Assembly (NCBI GenBank): GCA_949710005.1
Contig: OX453279.1
Span: 27,346,762-27,410,761, forward strand
Direction: 5' to 3'
From: Ricordea florida
Taxonomy: Eukaryota > Cnidaria > Anthozoa > Corallimorpharia > Ricordeidae
Length of the DNA stretch: 64,000 nt
The notes beneath the pieces are model-generated. The model worked only from the letters and a program-made list of their open reading frames with translations. It searched no databases and was not told where the DNA came from. The position numbers and the translations under genes are program-made. Below are positions 23,901 through 36,400 of this stretch, one piece after another (position 1 is the first letter of the stretch; each line of letters begins with the position of its first letter).

Positions 23901-26900
23901 TTGAGGGCGGCGAAAAAAGGAGGGCTACAGATCCTATTTGGAGTATTAAAGTTTATGATATTTATAGAAGTGTAATTTCACCTAATCAACCAGTTTTATA
24001 TTATTTACAAGATGGTCCAAGGAGAGGGTTTGTAAGGGAGGAGATTAAAGTTGTACCTTTTGATACAGAGCTACCACCTGATTCTGTTTTGAGACGCCAA
24101 TGACCATATGCTAAAGTATCCATTTTATTTTCACAAATTATTCTCTTATCATCATCAGAAGATAGAGCAATTTTATTAATTGTTACTGTATAAACATCAT
24201 GTTTGTAGCTTCTAATTACATTCATTAGTCTCATCTGCGGTTTTCCAGTAAAAAGACAATCCTTATAATGATTAAATATTATTTTCTTTTTTATAGCTGC
24301 TTTCTTCATTCCCTTGCATTTCTTTATTTCTTCATCATTTTCCATTAGATAAGAGTATAACTTTGCCCTCAAACCTACAAACTCTTTTATTATCTTTCCA
24401 CCAGCTTCATCTTTAAACATATTGACAACTTTCTTATTCACACCAGTTTCAATACCAGATGGATGGTCTTTAGGAAAGTTGCTTGTGTCAAACTTATCTC
24501 TAACATCTGAGTTTATATCCTTATAAAAATCTTCTGTTTCTATATAATAAACAAGGCTGTCTGTATCTGTCATAAGTAATTTTGCTTTTTCTCCATATTT
24601 GGGTTTTATATAATTATAATGAAAATCATACATTATTGTTTTACTTAAATCTAAAATACACATACCCAGGTAAACAGGTTTATTGAATGTTAGTGATGTT
24701 TTCTTCATATGTATAGCCGCCAAATTTTCAGAAAATATGGTAAAATGATGAAAGTTAGGTTTTGTTGTTAATTTTTTTGCATCTTTTTCATTAGTAACCA
24801 ATCGAATGTCTACCCTTTTCCTAATATTTTCCATTGTTTTACCAAACACAGAGTTATTCATTAGTTTGAAGAAATCCTTATCAAACTCATTTTTTGCTTG
24901 AGATCTTAATTTAGTATTCAAATCAATGTAAGGCTTTAACCATGCTGACTCTTCAAATTTAATACCTTTATGAATCTTTGTTATTTTTAATCCTATACTT
25001 TCATAAAGTTTTAGGGTTTTATAGTGAACAACGTATTCTTTCTTATTTTTTAGGTTTGGGATTAATTTCTGAACTTTATTAACTTTCATTTTATCTGGAG
25101 CTAGAGGATAATCATTATGTAAATCATGAAGATGTTTAGGATAATCCAAATCAACCTTATATACACCCGGTATATTTCTCCAGTTTTTTAGATCTTTTTC
25201 TTCCACCCAACCAAAACCATGTGTGGGCAGTTTTTCACTCATTGCTCCACCATATAGATTATTTGCATCTAGATATACAATATATGATTTGATTAGCCCT
25301 GATATGAAGTTTGACATGTATGGGTTGTTAGCTTTAGCATATCTATTTGATATTTGAGAAACACCTCCTCGCACGCCTTGTTCAAACATAAGTAACATAT
25401 CAACATCAGTTAGTAACTCCAATTTAACTTTAGTTAACTTTAACATTGCATCCCAGGCCAGTGAAGGTGCAGTGAAATACCAGGCTGGATCCAACCCATA
25501 GTTTTTAATACAGACATTTCTAAAGTTTTCGAATACATCTGCCAAGAGTAGTACATCCGACTTTAGATAAATGTCATGATAATCCCTAATTGTTTTCATA
25601 TTAAATTTTTCCCACACCTTTTTAGCATGTTGGTAATCATCTTCTGTTATATGTTTATAGTTTAGTTTTGAGTAAAATTCATCCTTTGGTGGAAGTTCAG
25701 TTTCATTTAGTTTATCAAAGCTATCAAAGTGATCGTAAAAGAAAACACCCTTTCTAATCATAATATTCGTATTTTTTCCAAAATATCTTCTAGTAAGAGT
25801 TAGTTTTTCATCTGTTGGTGAAATACACTTACTTTCAGCTAAATTACAATTCTTACATTCGCCACATTTTCCAATACCTTTATACTGAATAACCTTTCCA
25901 TCTTTTATGTATCTCCTTATACAATCTCCAGGTTTACATGCATCACACTTTCCACATTTTGTAAGATTTTCAACTAAGTTACTAAGACTGCTTGACATAA
26001 ATTTAAATGAATCTATGAATCTTAATTCTATTGTTATTGGTTTTGGTTTACCATTTTTATCAATATAACTATCTACCACAACATCTTTTTTGAAATAAAT
26101 ATAATTTTCCTCATTTTTTGGTATACAGTCTATTTTACCTTTTGTTAATCCAAGATAATTTATAATAAAATGTGAATCATACCTAGATAAGTTGTGAAAT
26201 ATTACTGGTATGAATTTAGGAATTTTATAATCCAAGTTGCATTTTTTATGTGCGGCTCCTCTATACTTTCCTGTTAGGTGACAATGATCTAATACCTTGT
26301 CTTCTCCTAATTTATTTTCACAAATATGGCAGTGAGTAGCATATTCATAATCTATTTTATCTTCTTCACTCATAACCACCTTTTTATAATATTCTTTATC
26401 TCTGGATTTGATAATTTCATAAATTTTCTTTGCTTCTTTATCTAATGATAATACAAGTTTCTTTCCTACATTATCATCTGAGGAATTAGCGGTGTATTTT
26501 TTAAGACTAGGCTTATATATTTCATCATCAAAAAATTTTGTAAGATAACTATATCCTGACGGTTTATGCTTCTGATATTTTTCAGTATAACTTTTACTTT
26601 TATCTGGAGTGCATGAATCTATTTTTTCATTAATACACTCAAGGTCTGCATATATACCAAAAGGTACTTTCATTTTTCTATTAAAATTATTGAATTCAAT
26701 ATGCTTTGGACTTCCATCTTCATTTTTTGGCATTTTTATCATAACTTCTTCATTATTATAACAAATTATTTTATGTTCTTCTAATGTCTGTTCTGAATAA
26801 AATGAATTTTGACAATTATCACAATAGAAACGAGCACACCCATTATTATTATAATTTTTATTATTTATCCTTCCAATATTCTTAATAAAACAGAAATGTG

Positions 26901-29900
26901 TTTTTTCACCCTCTGTTAAAAAAAGTAAATTTATCTTTTCCGCATCTAATTTTCTACTTCTATTAATTATTCTTAACTCTCCTTCTTCATAAGAAAAAAC
27001 ATTAATACCATATGGATTTTGACTTTCAAACTTTTCTATCTGATTTGTTCCAAACACAGAAACAGGAAACTCTATCCCCGACCAGTTTAATTCCTTAGAT
27101 CTTTCTATCATTTCTTTAGTTATTCTCTCCAGATGAACATCTTTTTTATATATATGTATCATTATATATATCATTATTGCCCACTTAAAACATTCATTAT
27201 CATTATAATTCTTAGGGTTAATAATTCCCTGTTTGGCGGCTAATTTTTTTGGTAAAGGAATATATGAACTTCCCCTAAGAGGGTTGTATGGTACAATTCC
27301 AATATCAAACTTTTTCACATAGTCAAATTTAAACTTATACGAATTAGGTAAAAATTGTTCATACTCCTTTAGTATACGATTTTTCATAATATCAAACATC
27401 TCACTTAAATCATCTGAATCAGTAATTATTTCCACATTTGAGTTAAAGTATCCTTCGGTTTCTTCCTCAATACGATTTTCAGCTAAGACTCTTTTATCAA
27501 ATTACATGTTAACATAAATTTTACCTTGATTGGTTTCTTTTTCTTATTAATTAGATCTATAACTTTTTCTTTTATTTTATTTAGATATTTTCTAGGGTCA
27601 TACCCCTTCCTTCCATCTATTCTATATACTTTCAAATATCCATTCAATGCTGTCTCACGTTCTATTATATTGAATTCTTCTTCATTCAATTCATCTCTCA
27701 CACTATCAGATATATTTACCTTTTTCCTAGGTTTGGGTTTTGTTTTTTTATTATTAGTAAGTTTTATAATATTTTCATTGGTTAAATCTTCAAGCTTTTT
27801 GGTAAACTCATCTTTATCCATCACCTTAAATGAATAATTTCCCCAATTAAAAGTTTTGTTTGATGGTTTTTGTGGTTTTATAAAATTGGGTTTGAGTTTT
27901 GCTTCCTCTTTTTCATAATTTCTTTCATAGCTTTTTTCACTTTGATATTTTCTTTGCCCCTTAATAGATTTTACATTTTGTTTAATTTTTTCCATTTCAT
28001 CATCATCAATAAAATTTAATTCTGTATTTTCTGGTTTTGTAATCTCTTCATCATTTAATATTATCCTCAATCTTTGATCACGAGTAAGATTATCAGTAAT
28101 TTTTTTAAACTTTTTCATGAATTTAGGAGTATTAAATAACTTTTCTACTAGTGTTACTTTTCTAATTCTTCTCCATTTTGGTATAGCATACCTCTCCCCA
28201 TATAACTTCAATTCATCAAGTTTCAATTTTAGTAAATTCTCCATTTATACTTTCATAAGTTATTTCTTTAAATTAACATTAAAAATTCAAAATTTTATTT
28301 TCTTTCTTGATAAAAATCTCTGTTTAATTTTCTGATAAATCCTTGAACAATTTTGCGGATTTGCTGATACTTTTGTAAACGGGGAAAAAATCTCTGTTTA
28401 ATTTTCTGATAAATCCTTGAACAATTTTTTTATTAAATATTTTGTCCCCGTATCAGTGGATTATATATCTCTGCTGAATATCAGGGAAAAATGGGCGACT
28501 GCAAAAAAAGTAAACCCTTTATTTTTTGGCAAATAATTCATGGTAGGCCACCATATAGTCAGTTTACAGGGGTATACAAGGGTTTACAAGGATATACTTT
28601 TGCAAACCCTTGTATACCCCTGTAAACACTATATTTGGTGACTATATGGTGACCTACCATGAATTATATGCCTATTTTTTTCTTAAGCATCTGAGCGGGC
28701 CGGAATCCTGAATTCTGGAATTTGATTGGCTAATCACGCGCGCATGACCGGTCCAGCTTTTTTACTATACAGCGCACGTGTCGGATTTTTTACTTTATAC
28801 CCCACGGGCCGGATGTTTTTACTATACAGCCCACGGGTCGTATTTTTTCCCCGCTGTAGCGATTAGGGCTCGTTAAAATATTAATGTTACAAAGTTAGTT
28901 TAAACATATTCGCGTAGTAAAAAATATGTTTCCGAAATGTAACTGTTATGAAAAATAAAAGTCAAAATATAAGTCAACTGCTGAAAATCTTACATTATTT
29001 TCTTTGGTGCTTTGTAATCACACGGGAAGTTACGTCGTGTCCTTTATTCCTATTTCTTTTCCTATTTTAAAAAGAAGACATGTCAAAATAAATGAGTTAT
29101 TTACCGAACTAGGGGTCCGTTTCTCGAAAGGCCCGTTAACTTAGCGTGCCCGGCAAGCTATTTTATGATAACAATATTTGCAACGGAAATTACAACTTGG
29201 TTGGTTTTTAAGTTTAAGTCGACCAATTCTAAGTTAACTCGCATGTTGGACTGGCTAGTACGTCATAGACTACAAGAGCATTCGATAGAACCCCATTTAA
29301 AAGTATAGCTTCGGGCCCGTTAAGTTAACGGGACCTTCGAGAAACGGGTCCCAGGTCGGTCGTTATTGGAAAAATACGGACCTCCCTCCCATACGGACCT
29401 CCCGCCCGGTAAATAACATATAAATTTTGGAAACGTTTCGTTGCAATGTGCCGTGACCGCCTCAGAAAACGTTTGTTAAAAATATTATAAACAAGGAATT
29501 GTATGTACTACTCGTGCATTTCGTGATTTATGCTTACTCGTGATGTTTTGAAAATTCTCACCGAAGCGGCTTGTGCAATTTTGAGAACTTTTAAAACATC
29601 ACGCGTGAGCATAAAACACGAAATCCACACGTGTTCATACGATTTCCTGTACATAGTACTCTCGTCCAAGTGTTTAATTGAATATGTGATGAAACACTGT
29701 CTCTCGGGTTTTATGCATTGCACTATTTTCAAGCATCTTTAGTGATCACATTTTTGCTGTCATTCAGAAAGCCTTGCAACTGCTCCATTTGATGAAGCTG
29801 CATTCAGGAGTCGAATGGTCCTGTCTCAGGTACATTGTGCATGTATTTGTATCAAGGGCCCATCACCATTATTATCAAGATACGCGGCCAAATTGAAAAC

Positions 29901-32900
29901 CGCCCTCTTGAAAACGCGCGCTTTGCGGGCCGCAAATGACTCCTAGCGGGCCGTTAATGCATTAACGGCCCTGCAGCTGAGTCCATTGCCTGTGAACGGG
30001 AAGACTATTATTTTTTTAAATATAAACTGTCTTTTTGCTAATCATTGTTACCAATCTTTTTAAAAGTAGATTATATTTGACATTTTATTGTAAACAAAAA
30101 GGAATTTTATTTGGCTCTTGTTTAGCTGATCGTATTGTAGCAACAACTTTCCATACCATAGTTTCATGCTACATCTCTGTTAAACATTTTTTTCTTATTA
30201 AATGAATTTGTACGATTTGGCCTTGTGTATTGATAATAATGATAATCACATGACTTTTGTCGGTCATATAGTTTATTTGTGTCCCTCGTAGCATCATTTG
30301 CGCCCTTGCGCTTCGCGCTCGGGCGCAAATGATGCTACTCGGGCCACAAATAAACTATATGCCCTCCAAAAGTCATGTGATTGTCCTATTAGCAATGGGC
30401 TCCTGTTTGTATTTATTTTTTCAGGCATACCACATTTCTGACTTTTACTCTGTAAGTGTAAGTTAGATAACTCTTGTTGAAAGAAGATGAAACACTAAAA
30501 GAAATTGCCTAGAGCTTACAAACTTTTGTAGCCCTCAAATACTTTCATTTGCAGGTGTGACGTTAGGTGGCATCTGGGGTGCAGTAACCCCCTTTTTTTG
30601 TAGGAATTTTTTAGTTAACACTTAGATAATAATGTTTGGAGAAACGTTAACCAACTTAGGCTTGAACCTGTCCCCTCATTCACTGCTAATCGGAAAAAAA
30701 GTCTATTTTAGCAAAACAGGGCGTGGATGCCAACATGACAATCAGGTAGGCACTATGGGTGTGACATAGTGTGATTCCCCATTCAGCGATTCCTCCTTTA
30801 TCATATCGACGTGAGTGTTTTACTGGAAATATTACACCAATCGTAGAATTCACACGAACGTACATCCGGGACCTTAGTGGCTTATTTTCCATATCCTCAC
30901 TAGTAAGGATATCGATGACGTCATTTCCCACTATTCAGTTTGTGCGCAAAACTTCCAAACGAACGTCTCAATCAGTTTTTATTTATATAATAAAAAGAAA
31001 ATTACGCATTAGCTCGAAGATATGAATTTTGTGTTCTTGCTACTCGAACATAAAATTCATATCTTCTCGCCACCGTGTAATATCCTCTATATATCCCTGA
31101 TTTGTATTACAACAGCGTTGTAGGATATGAGTGGTTCTTATAGGGATACTTAGGGAATACATAGGGATGCTTTATTCAAATATACTTTGCAGCAAAGGGC
31201 TGAATTGTGTATAACTGTTGAAAAATAAAAGTATGAAAGATTACTAAAAAATGATATTAAATATGAAATTTAAAAATATAAGATAAAAACTACGAACTAT
31301 TATTTACATTGAGGCATTGCGATATGATAAAATTGTTCCTTGCCCTATTGGTTTTGAGCGAAACGTTATAAGTTCTTGTATGCCGAAAGGCATATTTAGG
31401 GCAATAGATCGGCGGTAAAAGTTTACGCAAACGGTGCGTCTCATCGGTTTACGGTCGTTTCGCCCGAAACCCTTTCGCCCGAACTGGAAGACGATTCGCC
31501 CGAACAAAAAGTCGTTTCGCCCGGACTCAAGGCGCGCGCAACTTGCGTATGATACGCATAAGCATGCAGCGTTTTTAAACCTGTTAGATTGTCCCGCGCT
31601 TGTAAGTGTGATTTTTTCCGCGTCCCTATAACTTTAATAACGGTTAAATTGGGTTTCTTGCATGCTTAGGAGAAATTTGCATGTTCAGTATTCATTTCTG
31701 ACAACATGATGCATATAATTATATCGATCGGAAATAGTTTTGATCGCGCTACACGACTCATATTTTGTAAATCGACTTACATATTATGACTTATATCTTC
31801 AATCGACTTTGAGTCTGGGCGAAACGACTTTTTGGTCGGGCGAATCGTCTTCCAGTTCGGGCGAAAGGGTTTCGGGCGAACGGAATTTCGGGCGAAACGA
31901 CCGGTTACCGCCTCATTATCTACGATGGTGTCAAAAAGAGATTTACAAAGACGTTTATCATGGTTCACTTAAGACTCCATATTAAGTGACACTAAAGCAT
32001 TCTCATAACTAAGATTACAGCATATAATAGACAGAGCCCTCTTCTGAATGCGCTCTGTATCTTCAACTAGATACATTAGACGAGTGAAAAACGGGTACTG
32101 CATAGTCACACACAGACCTATTGCAACTAGAATAGAATTTAACTAGATCCGTTTTAGGAGCATTTGCGCGTTTAAGCTGAATAAGAAAATACAACCGTTT
32201 GGATGCTTTTTTGACAACATCGGTCACATGCGTGTCCCACAACAGATTATTAGAAATGGTTACACCAAGTAACTTTGCACTTTCTACAATTATTATTGAT
32301 TGATTTTTTTATTATTATTATTATTTTATTTTTTTTTTTTTTGATATCTCTTACTAACCAAGTTTGAGGTCCGTACTGCAAGTTACGGACTGAGTTTGTT
32401 CCCTCGATTTATCTCCCAGTAGCGAAGCGCACGAGCGATAAATCGAGGGGAAAAATGAGGATCCGTAATTTGCAGTACAGACCGAGAAAAACGAGGTCTC
32501 TAAGATATTTATTATATCTTCCTTTCACCGCGCGAAAAAGGCTCACGTTTAGCAGTCCGTACTGGAAAATACAGCCCGCGAAATTGACTAATCGCAGCGC
32601 GCGTACTAACTGAAAGATATAATAAAACTGATTTACGAATATACAATGTTTGTGGGAGTTTGAAAGAGGGAGGAAGTGTATGTTCAGATACGAGACCGGT
32701 TATTTATGCTTCTAATCTAAACCCGTGACTGACTGGCCTTTTGCTCGCACATGAACTGCTAGCCTTGCTCAAATTTCATCAGGGGTTTGAGGATGCGGTG
32801 CAGCATGCTGCTACGAGAGGATTCAGTGAGACGTCTAGGGAACTTTACAAGCAGATCATGATTAAACGGGCCTGGTTAGAAGTGAAAGATGAGCCAGGTA

Positions 32901-33438
32901 AGCAACAAGCTATGTCTTCATTTCTGTAAACTTGTGGTAAATAAATATCTTCTCATTTCTGTAGGCATAGTATTGTATTGCTTAGCGTGTCGGACCCCCG
33001 AGCAGGAGGACCGGGATTCGAGCCCTGGTGTATATATATATATATATATATATATAGGCAATTGTGGAAAACGAGGACGGACAACTTCGAGCGAAAAAAA
33101 AAAATATATATATATATATACAGTAAAAAATCTAAAAAAAAAGTTTAAAAATTTAATAAAAATAGACGTTTCGGTCAATGACCTTCATCAGTTGCAGTGC
33201 CAGAAAAAGGCACTGCAACTGATGAAGGTCATTGACCGAAACGTCTATTTTTATTAAATTTTTAAACTTTTTTTTTAGATTTTTTACTGTATATATATAT
33301 ATATTTTTTTTTTCGCTCGAAGTTGTCCGTCCTCGTTTTCCACAATTGCCTAAAAATTTCATTACTCGAGGTTTGGACTACGAATCCTTTTGGATCCTTC
33401 TGGCGTGTGGCATCCCTGTTGGCTCGAAGCATCATAAC

Positions 33439-33488
<50 letters not shown>

Positions 33489-36400
33489 AATAAATAAATT
33501 AATAAGCCTGTTTTCTCTGTCCGTACAGAAAAAGAATGACAAACGTACTTCCGCTCCCGGGGGGGGGGACTCCCTTACAGGAGCCTAATGGGGATGTGCC
33601 GCTGGATGGGGTCGCATTTTCACAACTGCAGTGACTATAATGGGGTCGCAAATTTTCGAATTTTGGGGGTAAATAGGGAATCAAAATGGGAAGATTCTCG
33701 GTTAAAAAGATCAGAAAGTTGTTTATTATATTTAACAATAAGCTTGCATTGACCGCATTACATTCCGTTCTTGAAACCACAACTTAAATATTAACCAGTT
33801 ACTCAATAGCACAAAACCACGCCGGCTGCCAACTGGGACTGCCACATCAGTAGAAAACGTCGATGTAGTTAACAGGACAGTAGTTCGTCCAAGTGAACAA
33901 GAAGGGGAAAGTGAACTAAGGCGTTCAAGCAGAGTACGAACTGTCCTTTGGTATGACGAGGGATAAAATCTTATGCGTAATATTTGCTGAGTGTATAGCT
34001 CATTGAACATTATTGTAATGCTTGTATTGTAGGTGAAAGTAAAGTGTTCTTTATTCACTTTAAAAAATTGTGTCAATTCATTTTTGGATGACCCGGCTTT
34101 TTAAAGGATTGACAAGGTAGATGCATAAATAGAAAGTGACTAAGTTGGGATCGCAAAAATTACATTGTCCAAAAAGTGACTAAGATGGGGTCTATAATTG
34201 GACTAAAATTGGGTGGGGGCTCTGAGAGGCCAGCGGCACATACCCAGCAAACATTAACCCAAGTACCCCCCCACCCGGGCTTCCGCTAAGATCTCAACTG
34301 TTTATTTGAAGCTGACAACTAAAATAATTCGATTAGTCTCTAATGGGAGCGATCGCTAACTTCGATATTCTCTAAGCGCCAACAAGCTATCCTTGAACCT
34401 TAAAAAATAGATAAGTTTAGTCGCCACTTAACACTTTAAACTCACGAACTCCTTTGTGATATCCACTTGATAACAATCAACTTCAATTCTTCTTGGGTAG
34501 CTTCTTCAGCCACGGCGAACGGCGCGATCTCCAAATAACTCTTAACCACTTTAGACTCACTCTGAGCGTCCGTACGTAAGTGCCAGAATTATCCAATAGC
34601 GCTCTTTAAATACATTTTCAGATAGTTCTAGAAAATTCGAAAGATTACAGTAATAACTATTTATAGAAAGTTACTTCACTTGTTTACATCATGTTCGTGT
34701 GTTCTCGAATTATCTAGGACTAAGATTGCGTGACAACGCAAACATCCACATACTTAATGGATTCTGGAATCTTCTCCTCATAGCAACCTACCTCAACCTC
34801 GTTCCCAGTGTCTCTCTTCTTCCCTTCCTTGGAGTGGGGGAGAGAAGACACCCTGGTCTGGTCATTCACCCTGCATGTACTGTTTCAAGAGACAGTTTAG
34901 GGCCTGCTGATACACTTTTTGTATTCTTTTCTGTCTTTCTAATGATTTGGGTGAGCTGCGAATCTTTTTCTTCTCATGTGAAGGATATTTCGTTCATACA
35001 GTTTAACCATCACCCAAGTGACTCCGTCGTGAGACCATAGAACTAATTTATGTTATCATTGAATTTACCACGATGAATAACAATCTTTTCTATAACCACT
35101 TTAATTTTCTTCTAAACCGTTGGACCAGGTCGCTATGGTATTTCTTTTGTGCGCGTTTTGGGGTGGAAGACGAGGGCGGAAAGGAGAATAGGGGAGAGTG
35201 CAAGCACACTTCATCTGTAGATGGAACGAAATATACACTGCTTTCACGTTTTGTTTTTTGGATGGAATCTGTCGTTTCCAAAGGACGTGCGACAATTGGC
35301 TACGTCACTATCTTTATTATTATTATTATTTATTCTACTTTCTGTTGTGCTTGTTTACATCAAATCGGCTATTCGTTGGTGACAATTGGTTGGCTACAGC
35401 AATACAATATAACTTAAGTTAAATATTATACACTTCATGTATGGCCCCAAGGGAAACAGTTAGCTTTCTTTTCCCGAGAGCCCTGATGTACTTAGGAGGG
35501 ATTTTTGTATTAAAGTCTGGGAGGCGAATTAATTTATCGTGTAGTTTGCTTATGTAGATATAATACCACATGAAAAGCAGGATACAATTAAATTTCGCTA
35601 ATAAGCGTTTTTCGTACGATCCGGAAATGATGCCAAACAGTTTTTCTTCAGCAGATGGATTAAATCGAGAACCGTTTACAGTATTAAACCAATCAATAAC
35701 TTTCTGTGTGAAGACTTGAAGGAGGGAGTTTAATTTATAAAAGTCCTTTGTTTGATGTTATCTAGATGTAACTGGAGTGAATCGTTCAAATGAAAAGTAA
35801 AGACATAATCATTGTAAAGCTCTTGACTAATTGGTTGTACGGTCCTTGCTTTAGACAAAAGTCACTATCTTACAATCTGCCAATCAGCATTTAGCGTTGA
35901 ACAGATTTTTTATATACGTTTGTGAAACGTGGGCGCAAAGTTTCCAAGTTCATACCACACCCCACTTCTTCCCCTCTTTGTGATTGTCCTTCACACGCGC
36001 GCAGAATATCCATAAAAAAGCTTTCTCGCAGTCGCAGACCATTTTTTAGGGGTGAACTGCTGTTGTAAACTATGGCTTAAACCCTGCTTCTCTCTAATTA
36101 ACAGAACCAGAGGACGACCCAGATATTGCTGATGATGTCTACGAGTCAGTTGCAGTTGGACTAGCTGGAGGGCCAAGTGCACCCTCCTGGACTGATATGC
36201 CTCCCCCTTCCCTCCTGGGGGAAGGTGGAGTTCCTTCGACAACGTCCCCCAGGACATCCCCCAGGAAAACACCAGTCACATCCCCTGAAACTTCACCTTC
36301 GAAGGTAAGAAACAACGCTGAATACGAAACAGCTAATCCCTAGCCAGTCCACAGCTTTCTCGTCATCAATTCAAAGAAGCATACAAATTTAACTTTGCTC

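Larger units (their letters stand above)
8514..28472. mobile_element. Polinton/Maverick element, nearly whole, in NHEJ1 intron 4
   Basis: The element is 19,959 bp with ends AGAGATATATAATCCACTGA and its reverse complement. It has terminal inverted repeats of about 266 bp and flanking GCTGA direct repeats. Its parts are a PolB-type DNA polymerase, an RVE integrase, a packaging ATPase, a double-jelly-roll-type major capsid protein and about ten smaller ORFs. The two TIRs differ at only a few positions and most frames are open, so the insertion is young. It is not whole: one 4.76-kb element (11771-16527) is inserted in it, and there may be one or two further breaks. Gene order is polymerase inward from the right end, integrase and capsid genes divergent in the middle, and small ORFs to the left. 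Confidence 0.95.

Noticed and set aside
32960-33030. tRNA-like box B (GGGATTCGAGCCC) before the TA repeat
   Set aside because: Only the B-box half is visible and no A box is found at the right distance; at most a SINE scrap.
32889-33588. Overlapping frames on both strands across the palindrome and TA runs
   Set aside because: They are produced by the inverted repeat and the microsatellites and show no codon-level conservation.
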